DNA from: Cucumibacter marinus DSM 18995
Lineage (GTDB): Bacteria; Pseudomonadota; Alphaproteobacteria; Rhizobiales; Devosiaceae
NCBI RefSeq assembly: GCF_000429865.1
Contig: NZ_AUCR01000001.1
Coordinates: 434,001 to 498,000 of the forward strand
Reading direction: 5' to 3'
DNA: 64,000 nucleotides
Positions within the stretch are counted from its first letter, which is position 1. Each line of letters begins with the position of its first letter. The notes beneath the pieces are model-generated. The model had not been told where the DNA came from, searched no databases, and saw only the letters and a program-made list of their open reading frames with translations. A program made the position numbers and the translations under genes. Positions 53,135 through 61,351 of the stretch are shown here, in pieces.

Positions 53135-53164
53135 TTTGAACGCATCAGGGAGACTGCCGGATCA
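53135..53164 (-). promoter_or_regulatory. Predicted RpoE(ECF)-type promoter of the FAD-DUF1365-CFA operon
   Basis: On the reverse strand TGATCC (53164-53159), an 18-nt spacer ending GCG, then TTCAAA (53140-53135). Spacing and the GCG are identical to the rpoE and photolyase promoters. It lies in the 86-nt gap between recJ and the FAD gene, giving a predicted leader of about 37 nt. Confidence 0.75.
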
Positions 53165-53177
53165 ATTCCGGCGTCTA

Positions 53178-54971
53178 TCAGCCGGGATGGGCCGCGTCGA
53201 TAATCCGGAGCTGGGCGGAAGCCTGGCCCTGCCAATGATTGATTGAGAGCCCGCCACACAAATGAATGGGACCGGCATCCCGCCCTTCCATCAAGGCATC
53301 GCCGAGCGGCGTGCCGGCGGCCCGAAACGCAATCGCATTCAGCCTGGCGCCGTCACCCGCCGCCAGTGTCACGCGGACATGCCCGCCCTCTCCGACAATG
53401 TCCGCAAAGGTGATCCGATGGTGCGGCAAGGCGAAGACCGGAGAGGGATTGCCCGAACCGAACGGCCCTGCCCGATCGACTTCGTGAATGAAATCCGTGG
53501 TCGCCCCGCGCGCGGTCAGCGCGGCATCGATCTTCACCTTGTCCGCCCGGCGCGCTTCGGCGATGTCCTCGGCCAGCGCTTCGGTCATGAAACTGCGGAA
53601 CTCACCCAATTGGCCTGGCGACAGGGTTATGCCCGCTGCCATGGCGTGACCACCGCCCTTGGCGATAATGCCGGCCTCGACGGCAGCGAGCACGGCCCGG
53701 CCAAGATCCACTCCCGGCACCGAGCGGCCTGACCCTGTGCCACCGCCATTCGCCCCCTGGGCAATCGCGAAAGCCGGCCTTCCAAAGCGTTCCTTGAGCC
53801 GCGCTGCGACCAGCCCGACGACGCCCTGGTGCCATTCAGGCGACGCGACCACGATCAAGGGTGGCCCCTTGCCTTCGCCAATTTCTGCATCGGCGGTTGC
53901 CGCGGCCTCGTCCACGGCCTGCTTCTCGATCCGTTGACGCTCGACATTGAGCTCGTTGAGCTGGCCGGCAATGTGCAGGCATTCGTGTTCATCGTCGCTG
54001 GAGAGCAACCGTGCACCCAGCGCCGCGTCGCCGATGCGCCCACCGGCATTAATGCGCGGGCCGATGAGGTAGCCCAGATGATAAGGTTCGACTGGCCCCG
54101 AGAGGCGCGCGGCGAGCGCCAACGCAGCAATACCCCGGTTCGCGCCTTTTCGCATGATCTCGATGCCGCGCACAACAAAGGCGCGATTGAGCCCGGTGAG
54201 CGGCACCACGTCGCACACCGTCGCCAGCGCAACCAGATCGACAAGGTTCATCAGATTGGGCGCGTTCGCCGCCAGCCCCTTCCCGCGAAGGGCCCGGTTG
54301 ACCGAGACGAGCACCATGAAGGTGACTCCGGCTGCGCAGAGGTGTCCGAGCCCCGAGATATCGTCGGGCCGGTTGGGATTGACGATGGCATCGGCTACAG
54401 GCAGGTCGGCGTCGGTCAGGTGATGGTCGATCACCAGAACATCGACGCCGCGCGATTTGGCATGGGCAATGGGCTCTTCGCTGGTCGTGCCGCAATCGAG
54501 GGTAATGATCAGGCTCGCTCCACCGTCGATCAGCTTGTCCATGGCGCCCACATTCGGGCCGTATCCCTCATAGATCCGGTCCGGGATATGAACGTCCGGC
54601 TCGATGCCAAAGGCGCGCAGGAAACGGGTCATTAGCGCGCAGGACGCAGCGCCATCAACGTCATAGTCGCCGAACAGCGCAATCCGCTCCCCACGGGCGA
54701 TAGCGTCGGCCAGACGCTCTGTCAGCGCATCCATCGCGGTCAAGGTCGCCGGGTCCGGCATCAGGTGACGGATGGTGGGATTGAGGAAGTCCTCGGTCTC
54801 TTCAAGCGCCACTCCTCGCGCCGCGAGCACCCGCGTGACAATCTCGGAGATACCGAATTGCTGCGACATGGCGGCGGCAATGCGCGCACCTTCCTCGCTC
54901 AGCCTGTCGACCCAAGGCCGGCCGGACACCGATTTTTCAACATTGAGAAACAGACGCTCGCTCCCCGCCAT
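53178..54971 (-). CDS. recJ: Single-stranded-DNA-specific exonuclease RecJ
   Basis: A 597-residue 5'-3' ssDNA exonuclease of the DHH family, used in recombination and mismatch/base-excision repair. DHH-family metal motifs are visible: ALFGDYDVDGAASCALM, LDCGTTSEE, VLVIDHHLTDADLP, and the DHHA1-domain GGGHAMAAGITL. Length is typical. It is transcribed from its own site; glpX-hom lie further upstream on the same strand but the YciI-like gene, on the other strand, intervenes. Confidence 0.95.
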   Translation of the reverse strand: MAGSERLFLNVEKSVSGRPWVDRLSEEGARIAAAMSQQFGISEIVTRVLAARGVALEETEDFLNPTIRHLMPDPATLTAMDALTERLADAIARGERIALFGDYDVDGAASCALMTRFLRAFGIEPDVHIPDRIYEGYGPNVGAMDKLIDGGASLIITLDCGTTSEEPIAHAKSRGVDVLVIDHHLTDADLPVADAIVNPNRPDDISGLGHLCAAGVTFMVLVSVNRALRGKGLAANAPNLMNLVDLVALATVCDVVPLTGLNRAFVVRGIEIMRKGANRGIAALALAARLSGPVEPYHLGYLIGPRINAGGRIGDAALGARLLSSDDEHECLHIAGQLNELNVERQRIEKQAVDEAAATADAEIGEGKGPPLIVVASPEWHQGVVGLVAARLKERFGRPAFAIAQGANGGGTGSGRSVPGVDLGRAVLAAVEAGIIAKGGGHAMAAGITLSPGQLGEFRSFMTEALAEDIAEARRADKVKIDAALTARGATTDFIHEVDRAGPFGSGNPSPVFALPHHRITFADIVGEGGHVRVTLAAGDGARLNAIAFRAAGTPLGDALMEGRDAGPIHLCGGLSINHWQGQASAQLRIIDAAHPG

Positions 54972-55054
54972 GGCTCAAGATACTATCAGCGCAGCGCATT
55001 TTGGCGAGCACCTTCAACGTCGCCTGCTTTTGAGCCAAGAATGGAGTCGCATCA

Positions 55055-55417
55055 ATGGCCAAGAAGAAGTTCCTCGCCCTCTACATCGGCACCGCCGAGG
55101 CAACCGCAAAGGCCGCAGCCGAGACCGGATCCGCCGCTGATATCGAGGCTCGTAACAGGGCGGGAATGGAAGCCTGGGGTCGTTGGATGGAAGACCATAT
55201 GGACGCCATCGCCGATATCGGCGGCCCCTTGGGCAAGACCAGGAAGGTCGGCCCGGACGGCATCAGCACCATCGTCAACGACAATACCGGCTATGTGATC
55301 GTGTGGGCGAACAGCCACGAAGAAGCCGCCGAAATGTTCCGGAATCACCCGCACTTCGCCATCTTCCCCGGCGACAGCGTTGAGGTCATGGAGTGCCCGC
55401 CCATCCCGGAAATGTGA
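55055..55417 (+). CDS. YciI-related (YCII/DGPF-like) small protein
   Basis: A 120-residue protein of the YCII-related dimeric alpha/beta barrel type. Visible features: KKKFLALYIGTAEATAK, EAWGRWMEDHMDAIADIGGPL then GKTRKVGPDG, VIVWANSHEEAAEMFRNHPH and FPGDSVEVMECPPIPEM. The paired histidine/aspartate of the family may form the active site, but the activity is unknown. It sits alone between the divergent recJ and the convergent glpX. Confidence 0.78.
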   Translation: MAKKKFLALYIGTAEATAKAAAETGSAADIEARNRAGMEAWGRWMEDHMDAIADIGGPLGKTRKVGPDGISTIVNDNTGYVIVWANSHEEAAEMFRNHPHFAIFPGDSVEVMECPPIPEM

Positions 55418-55445
55418 GGGGCGCCGCCTGCTATTCAACCTGGCC

Positions 55446-55466
55446 GCCCCGGACCTGATCCGGGGC
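55446..55466. repeat. GC-rich hairpin repeat next to dispersed element copy B
   Basis: GCCCCGGA (55446-55453) pairs with TCCGGGGC (55459-55466) around CCTGA. The CCGGACCTGATCCGG type is one I recall as a common intergenic hairpin in alphaproteobacteria. It lies in the convergent gap between the YciI-like gene and glpX and may help terminate both. Confidence 0.65.
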
Positions 55467-55500
55467 CTGGCAGCCGGCATCGTGGGCACGGCCCGATGGC

Positions 55501-55537
55501 CGGCCCTCGTGGTTCGACATGCTCACCATGAGGGCCG
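55501..55537. repeat. Dispersed hairpin repeat, copy B
   Basis: A 13-bp stem (55501-55513 with 55525-55537, one G-T pair) around the loop TCGACATGCTC. Compared with copy A (18740-18770), the loop differs at one of eleven positions and the inner stem pairs have changed on both sides together (TGGT/ACCA here, TCCT/AGGA there), with the G-T pair at the same position. It separates the convergent YciI-like and glpX genes. Confidence 0.8.
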
Positions 55538-55557
55538 TTTGGTGGAGGCCAAGAGGC

Positions 55558-56544
<987 letters not shown>

Positions 56545-56556
56545 AGGATCAGCCTC

Positions 56557-57873
56557 TTAGATCTGTTCGATGCGGATAAGCTGCGGGGTCCCGAGAATGT
56601 AGCCGTCCGCCGCGATCTTGGCGAGGGCGTCCCGGACGGTCTGCTCAACGGTTTCATGGGTGATCAGCACCACTGTTCGGGCGTTTTCGGTCGAGGCGCC
56701 TTCCACCGTGATCTCAAGATCGGGCCGCTGGATGACACTTTCGAGCGAAATGCCCTCTTCTCCCATGCGGCTGGCGATGGCGGCCAGCGCGCCGGGCACG
56801 TCCTTGGCGATCAGACGGATGAAATAGCCGCCTTCATGGGCGCGCATCTTGCCGCGCTTGTATGGGGCGAGTTCTTTCACCGGCACGCCAAGGGGCGGCA
56901 CGTGATTGCCGCGGGCGATATCGAAGATGTCGGCGAGTACCGAGGCCGCAGTTGCCTCTCCGCCGGCACCGGGCCCGGCCAGCAGCACCTCGCGGACATG
57001 GTTGGTCTCGAGCGCGACGGCGTTCAGCACACCGCCAATGGAGGCAATGGTTGAAGTTTTCGGCACGAGCGTGGGGTGCACACGCTGTTCGATGCCGTCC
57101 CCGCTGCGCTGGGCAATGCCGAGATGCTTGATGACATAGCCAAGATCGCCTGCGACCTCGATATCGGCCTTGTCGATGCTGGTAATGCCTTCGATGAAGA
57201 TGTCCTTGGCAGAAATCTCGCACTCGAAACACAGGGCCGTCAGAACAGCAAGCTTGTGCGCGGTGTCCTGGCCTTCAACATCGAAAGTAGGGTTAGCCTC
57301 GGCATAACCGAGTTCTTGGGCGTCTCGCAGGCAATCCTCGAAGCTGATGCCTTCGTTCGCCATGCGGGAGAGGATGTAATTGCAGGTGCCGTTCATGATG
57401 CCGTAAACGCGCTCGATCCGGGCGCTGCCCAGTCCTTCGCGCACGGTCTTGATGACCGGCACTCCGCCGGCGACCGCTGCCTCAAGACCGAGTTGGGCAC
57501 CTGCCTCCTCGGCCATGGCGGCCAGAGAAAGCCCGTGCTTGGCAAGCATGGCCTTGTTGGCGGTGACGACCGGCTTGCCGGCTTCCAGCGCGGCAGTGAC
57601 CGAGGCGTATGCTGGTCCGTCTTCACCGCCCATGAGCTCGACATAAAGATCGACATCCGGCGACCGGGCGAGCGCCACGGAATCGTCGTACCATTCGACA
57701 TCGGAGAGATCGACGCCGCGGTCGCGCGAGCGTGAGCGGGCGCACACGGCCACCACCCTGATCTCGCGGCCCAGCTTGCGGGTGATGTCTTCTCGGTCAT
57801 CTTCGAGGATGCGCATGAGCGCCGCGCCCACCGTACCGACTCCGGCAAGGCCAATGCGTAGCGGCTGAGACAT
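56557..57873 (-). CDS. hom: Homoserine dehydrogenase
   Basis: A 438-residue NAD(P)-dependent enzyme of threonine/methionine synthesis. The Rossmann motif is GLAGVGTVGAALMRIL near the N-terminus; the catalytic domain shows VTANKAMLAKHG and GIMNGTCNYILSRM then SFEDCLRDAQELGYAE; a C-terminal ACT domain (YFIRLIAKDVPGALAAIASR) gives feedback control. The ATG at 57873 has a very good CAGGAG with 6-nt spacing. The same frame continues upstream without a stop to 58071, adding a 66-residue domain, so a longer fused form is possible. It is followed by glpX after 12 nt. Confidence 0.95.
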   Translation of the reverse strand: MSQPLRIGLAGVGTVGAALMRILEDDREDITRKLGREIRVVAVCARSRSRDRGVDLSDVEWYDDSVALARSPDVDLYVELMGGEDGPAYASVTAALEAGKPVVTANKAMLAKHGLSLAAMAEEAGAQLGLEAAVAGGVPVIKTVREGLGSARIERVYGIMNGTCNYILSRMANEGISFEDCLRDAQELGYAEANPTFDVEGQDTAHKLAVLTALCFECEISAKDIFIEGITSIDKADIEVAGDLGYVIKHLGIAQRSGDGIEQRVHPTLVPKTSTIASIGGVLNAVALETNHVREVLLAGPGAGGEATAASVLADIFDIARGNHVPPLGVPVKELAPYKRGKMRAHEGGYFIRLIAKDVPGALAAIASRMGEEGISLESVIQRPDLEITVEGASTENARTVVLITHETVEQTVRDALAKIAADGYILGTPQLIRIEQI

Positions 57874-58071
57874 GTTGCGCTCCTGTTTTCTTGTTCTTTC
57901 CATAAGGGAGACGATCCGCTCGCGCGTGTCGCGCCGGGGCTCGCGCCCCTCACGCAGATCGAACACGAACAGGGGATCTCCGGCGATCTCACGGCCGAAA
58001 CGGGTGGGGCTCCACGCATGGTCGCGCAGAAACGCCTCAACCTGAGCCTTGAATTTGTCGATGTCGCTCAT
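57874..58071 (-). other. In-frame 66-aa N-terminal extension of hom, DNA-binding-like
   Basis: From an ATG at 58071 (a GTG lies two codons earlier) the frame reads MSDIDKFKAQVEAFLRDHAW, SPTRFGREIAGDPLFVFDLR and EGREPRRDTRERIVSLMERT, then continues without a stop into homoserine dehydrogenase. The pattern SPTxFGREaxGDPxFVxDLrxGRepR..T..RI..fM resembles small stand-alone rhizobial helix-turn-helix-like proteins that I recall only as uncharacterised. AGG lies 8 nt upstream. Either hom has a DNA-binding-like N-terminus, or two proteins are made from one frame using the internal CAGGAG. DNA binding is inferred. Confidence 0.55.
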
Positions 58072-58100
58072 CGTCACCGCCTGTCGTTCGCGGCGATGTG

Positions 58101-58124
58101 TATAGGAATTATCCTATAGGTCAA
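58101..58124 (-). promoter_or_regulatory. Predicted hom promoter with operator palindrome in the spacer
   Basis: TATAGGA (58101-58107) and TCCTATA (58112-58118) form a perfect inverted repeat around ATTA. On the reverse strand the -35-like TTGACC (58124-58119) abuts it, and TACACA lies 16 nt further, so the palindrome fills the promoter spacer. This is a classical repressor position; the likely binder is the DNA-binding-like extension encoded just downstream. No similar site is seen elsewhere in the window. Confidence 0.6.
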
Positions 58125-58169
58125 CAGCGGGCCCGTCCGGTGCCCTCCTGCTCCTGACCACTCGGAATA

Positions 58170-59414
58170 TCAGATCTTGTCGGGTACGTGCTGCTGCAGG
58201 GCACCTGTGAGCTGATAGACGACGCCTTCGGGATGATATCGCGTCTCGGCCTTGCCGGCGAAATAATCGGCGACGATGCGCTGGGTGAGCGTACTTCCGA
58301 AGCCTTTGCGCGCTGGAGGCGTCACTTCGGGGCCGCCCTCTTCGCGCCATGTCAGGGTAAATCCGTTGTCTTCACCGAGTTGCCATTCGACGACCACCCT
58401 GCCCGTCTCCACCGAAAGGCTGCCATATTTGGTCGCGTTGGTCGCCAGTTCATGGAATGCCAACGCAATGCCCATCGCGTGCTGATTGCCGAGCGGTGCC
58501 GCAGGACCATCGAGCACGAACCCGTCTTCGCCAAGCTGATAGGGAGCGATCACAGCCTCGATCAGCGCCTTGATGTCCATGCCATGCCACTGGTGTGCGC
58601 TGAACAGGTCCTGGATCCGGGCAAAAGAGGCCAGCCGGCCCGTCAGCGAATGTTCCGCGCTTTCAAGGTCATCGGCGTGCCGCAGGCTCTGCACCGCCAG
58701 AGACTGGACGATGGCGGACATGTTTTTCATGCGATGGACGAGTTCGCGCTGTAATGCATCCCGCCGCCGCTCGGCAGCCTTTTGGGCCTGCAGTGCCTTG
58801 CGGGACTTCTCGACTTCTTGTTCCAGCGCGACATTCACGCGCTCGATGGCCTCGGTGGTCCGCACTGTTGCGGTGGTCTCATAGACCATGGCCTGAAAAC
58901 CGATCACGCAGCCCTCATCATCAAAGGCGGGGCCATAGGAGAAAGTCCAGTAAGTCTGCTCGTCATAGCCATTGCGGGTCATCACCAGCGGCAGGTCTTC
59001 CAGCCAGAAGGTTTCACCGGACAGGGCCCGGCGCACAAGTGGCAACACGTCCTCCCAGACATCAGGCCAGACTTCGCTGAGCGGTATGCCGAGCGCCGCA
59101 TCGCGGCGTGCACCCAGGACGGGAACGAAACTGTTGTTGAACAGGCCGACAAGCTCCGGCCCAAGCCACAAAGCCATGGGCTGACCGGTCGACAGCATGG
59201 TTGTGACCTGGCTGCGCAATGCCGGCCCCCAGCTGCTGATCGGCCCCAGGGCCGTCGAGGCCCAGTCATGGTTCAGGATCATCGGTCCCATGCCGCCCTG
59301 ACGCGCCCAGATCGTCTCATGCTCGGCCGAAGACTTGTCAACACCCGCCCAAGCAATACCCGAAAGATTCTTATGGTCTTTTTGAAGAGACACGCGGTTA
59401 CGAACCATATCCAT
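58170..59414 (-). CDS. HWE-family sensor histidine kinase with PAS domain
   Basis: A 414-residue soluble kinase. A PAS-like domain occupies about residues 45-185 (LFNNSFVPVLGARRDAALGI and YGPAFDDEGCVIGFQAMVYE). A coiled coil follows, then the phosphoacceptor histidine in LQRELVHRMKNMSAIVQSLA, and an ATPase domain with FHELATNATKYGSLS. The HRMKN motif and H/E-type ATPase residues put it in the HWE/HisKA_2 group common in alphaproteobacterial stress and light signalling. No response regulator is adjacent. It lies 92 nt upstream of the hom promoter region on the same strand. Confidence 0.92.
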   Translation of the reverse strand: MDMVRNRVSLQKDHKNLSGIAWAGVDKSSAEHETIWARQGGMGPMILNHDWASTALGPISSWGPALRSQVTTMLSTGQPMALWLGPELVGLFNNSFVPVLGARRDAALGIPLSEVWPDVWEDVLPLVRRALSGETFWLEDLPLVMTRNGYDEQTYWTFSYGPAFDDEGCVIGFQAMVYETTATVRTTEAIERVNVALEQEVEKSRKALQAQKAAERRRDALQRELVHRMKNMSAIVQSLAVQSLRHADDLESAEHSLTGRLASFARIQDLFSAHQWHGMDIKALIEAVIAPYQLGEDGFVLDGPAAPLGNQHAMGIALAFHELATNATKYGSLSVETGRVVVEWQLGEDNGFTLTWREEGGPEVTPPARKGFGSTLTQRIVADYFAGKAETRYHPEGVVYQLTGALQQHVPDKI

Positions 59415-59505
59415 TTAAGCCGTCCCGGAATTGAGCGGCCGATCTGTTGTATCTGAACGGGTTCGCCAACAATAGTGCGGAAGGTCCTCAGTCAATGCGA
59501 ACATG

Positions 59506-59533
59506 AACGGCCGGCGAGTGACCGCCGGCCGTT
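59506..59533 (-). terminator. Hairpin terminator of the MFS exporter gene
   Basis: A perfect 11-bp stem (AACGGCCGGCG / CGCCGGCCGTT) with a 6-nt loop, 25 nt past the MFS stop. On the reverse strand the following tract (CATGTTCGC) is only weakly T-rich, so termination may be partial. Confidence 0.65.
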
Positions 59534-59557
59534 GATTTCACTTAGAGTAATTTCCGG

Positions 59558-61036
59558 TCAGTGGACCGGTGCCTCGACATGTTTCGGCCGACGCACGAAG
59601 AACGAGGCGATGAGCCCGAGGCTGAAGATCAACGCACTGGCGAAGAAAGCTGTGCGTATTCCGCCGGCCAGAGCCACGATTTCGGTCTCGCCGCCCGCCA
59701 GGAGCTGACCGCTGCGCACGGACATGAGCGCCACCAGGAGGGCAACCCCCGCTGCGCCTGCCACCTGCTGGGTGCTGCCCAGCACTGCGCTGCCATGTGA
59801 ATAGAGCATCGCCGGCACGGCACTCAGCGCCGAGGTGAACAGCGGGGTGAAGACCAGCGCGAGACCGACACTCATCACCATGTGTCCGACGAGAACGGCA
59901 TAGAAGCTGGTGTTCTGGTCGACCATGGTCAGCGCCCACAATACGGCGGAGACAATGGCGGTGCCGGGGATCACGAGCTTTCGGGCACCGTGCTTGTCGT
60001 AGAGACGACCGACAAAAGGCGCCATCAACCCCATGATGAGGCCACCGGGCATCAGCATCAGGCCGGTCTGCAGCGCGTCGAGACCCAGGACGTTCTGGGT
60101 ATAGATGGGCAAAAGGATCATGGTGCCGAATAGCGCCATCATCGCGATTGCCATCATGAAGACGCAGACCGCGAAGATGCGCGACTGGAAGGTGTGCAGA
60201 TCGAGAAGCGCCTTGTCTTCACGTTGCAGGATGACCTGCCGCCAGATGAAAATTACCATGACGACGGCGCCCACAACCACGGGCAGCCAGCCCGGCAGCG
60301 GACCTTCGGCTGCACCATTGCTCATCTCGCCCAGGCTCGAAAGCCCATAGACGAGACCGCCAAAACCGACCGCCGACAGCACGACCGACAGATAGTCGAG
60401 CGGCGCGTAGCGCGGTTCTGAGACGTTCTGGATGAACCGCCAGCCGATGGCGAGCGACGCCAAGGCGATGGGCAGCACGAGGATGAACATCCAGCGCCAT
60501 TCGAGATAGGTCAGGATGAAGCCGGAGATCGTTGGTCCGAGTGCCGGGGCGACCGAGATCACGATCGAGATGTTGCCCATGGTCTTGCCGCGGGCATTTT
60601 CGGGCACAAGCATCATCACGGTGGTCATCAGCAGCGGCAGCATGATGGCAGTGCCGACGGCCTGGATAACGCGGCCGAACACCAGCACCTCAAGTCCCGG
60701 CGCCAACGCCGAGATCAGCGTGCCGGTGCTGAACAGACTCATGGCTAGAAAGAAGATCGGGCGGGTGTTGATGCGCTGGATCAGGAAGCCGGTGACCGGG
60801 ATCACCACGGCCATGGTCAAAAGGAATGCGGTTGTCAGCCATTGCGCCGCGCCTGCTGACGCATCAAGCGCCGCCATCAGACGCGGCAGGGCCACGCTCA
60901 TGATGGTTTCGTTCAGGATTACCACGAATGTGGAGACCAGCAGCAACGCGATCACGATGCGGTTTCGGGCGGTATGGTCGGGAGTCGCCGCAGCATCCGC
61001 CAAACCGGCGGCTGCGGTATGTTCGGGAGAAGACAT
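59558..61036 (-). CDS. MFS drug exporter, DHA2 (EmrB/QacA) family
   Basis: A 492-residue proton-coupled exporter with about fourteen hydrophobic segments. DHA2 motifs are visible: LNETIMSVALPRLMAALDAS in helix 1, the motif-A-like FLIQRINTRPIFFLAM, and motif C around VAPALGPTISGFIL. It may export drugs, dyes or metabolites; no HlyD/EmrA adaptor is present, so it likely acts alone at the inner membrane. AAGG lies upstream of the ATG at 61036. It is divergent from an ABC exporter. Confidence 0.92.
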   Translation of the reverse strand: MSSPEHTAAAGLADAAATPDHTARNRIVIALLLVSTFVVILNETIMSVALPRLMAALDASAGAAQWLTTAFLLTMAVVIPVTGFLIQRINTRPIFFLAMSLFSTGTLISALAPGLEVLVFGRVIQAVGTAIMLPLLMTTVMMLVPENARGKTMGNISIVISVAPALGPTISGFILTYLEWRWMFILVLPIALASLAIGWRFIQNVSEPRYAPLDYLSVVLSAVGFGGLVYGLSSLGEMSNGAAEGPLPGWLPVVVGAVVMVIFIWRQVILQREDKALLDLHTFQSRIFAVCVFMMAIAMMALFGTMILLPIYTQNVLGLDALQTGLMLMPGGLIMGLMAPFVGRLYDKHGARKLVIPGTAIVSAVLWALTMVDQNTSFYAVLVGHMVMSVGLALVFTPLFTSALSAVPAMLYSHGSAVLGSTQQVAGAAGVALLVALMSVRSGQLLAGGETEIVALAGGIRTAFFASALIFSLGLIASFFVRRPKHVEAPVH

Positions 61037-61351
61037 GTAAAGGCCTTGGATAAAAGCGTTGAAAATAGAAGTTGCGCTTAAAATTCAGTGCGCGCCGGTC
61101 AAGTGCTCCCGTTCGGGCACCAAGTCAATTACGGGCCAGCGAAATGGCAGGAGTGTGCCCGAACTGCCTCAGTTTTGCGGACAGCACCGATGACAGGCCA
61201 CGCCGACCCGGCTATGCATGACGAACGGAACACAGAGGGTTTTCGCATGACGACCAAGAGCATGCCCGCCTAGGCACCTTGCCTTCGTTCTGCCGGCCGG
61301 CAGGACGGCTCCATCAATTGAATTGATTCTGGACACCCCTTCGGAGGTCCC
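61037..61351. other. Divergent region between MFS and ABC exporter genes
   Basis: A 315-nt gene-free stretch that should carry promoters of both exporters. The first 50 nt near the MFS start are AT-rich (AAAATAGAAG, CTTAAAATTC). I see no TetR/MarR gene or palindromic operator strong enough to name. Confidence 0.5.

Noticed and set aside
56548-56553. TGATCC on the reverse strand just before glpX
   Set aside because: It overlaps the ribosome-site region in the 12-nt hom-glpX gap; a promoter there would start transcription inside glpX.
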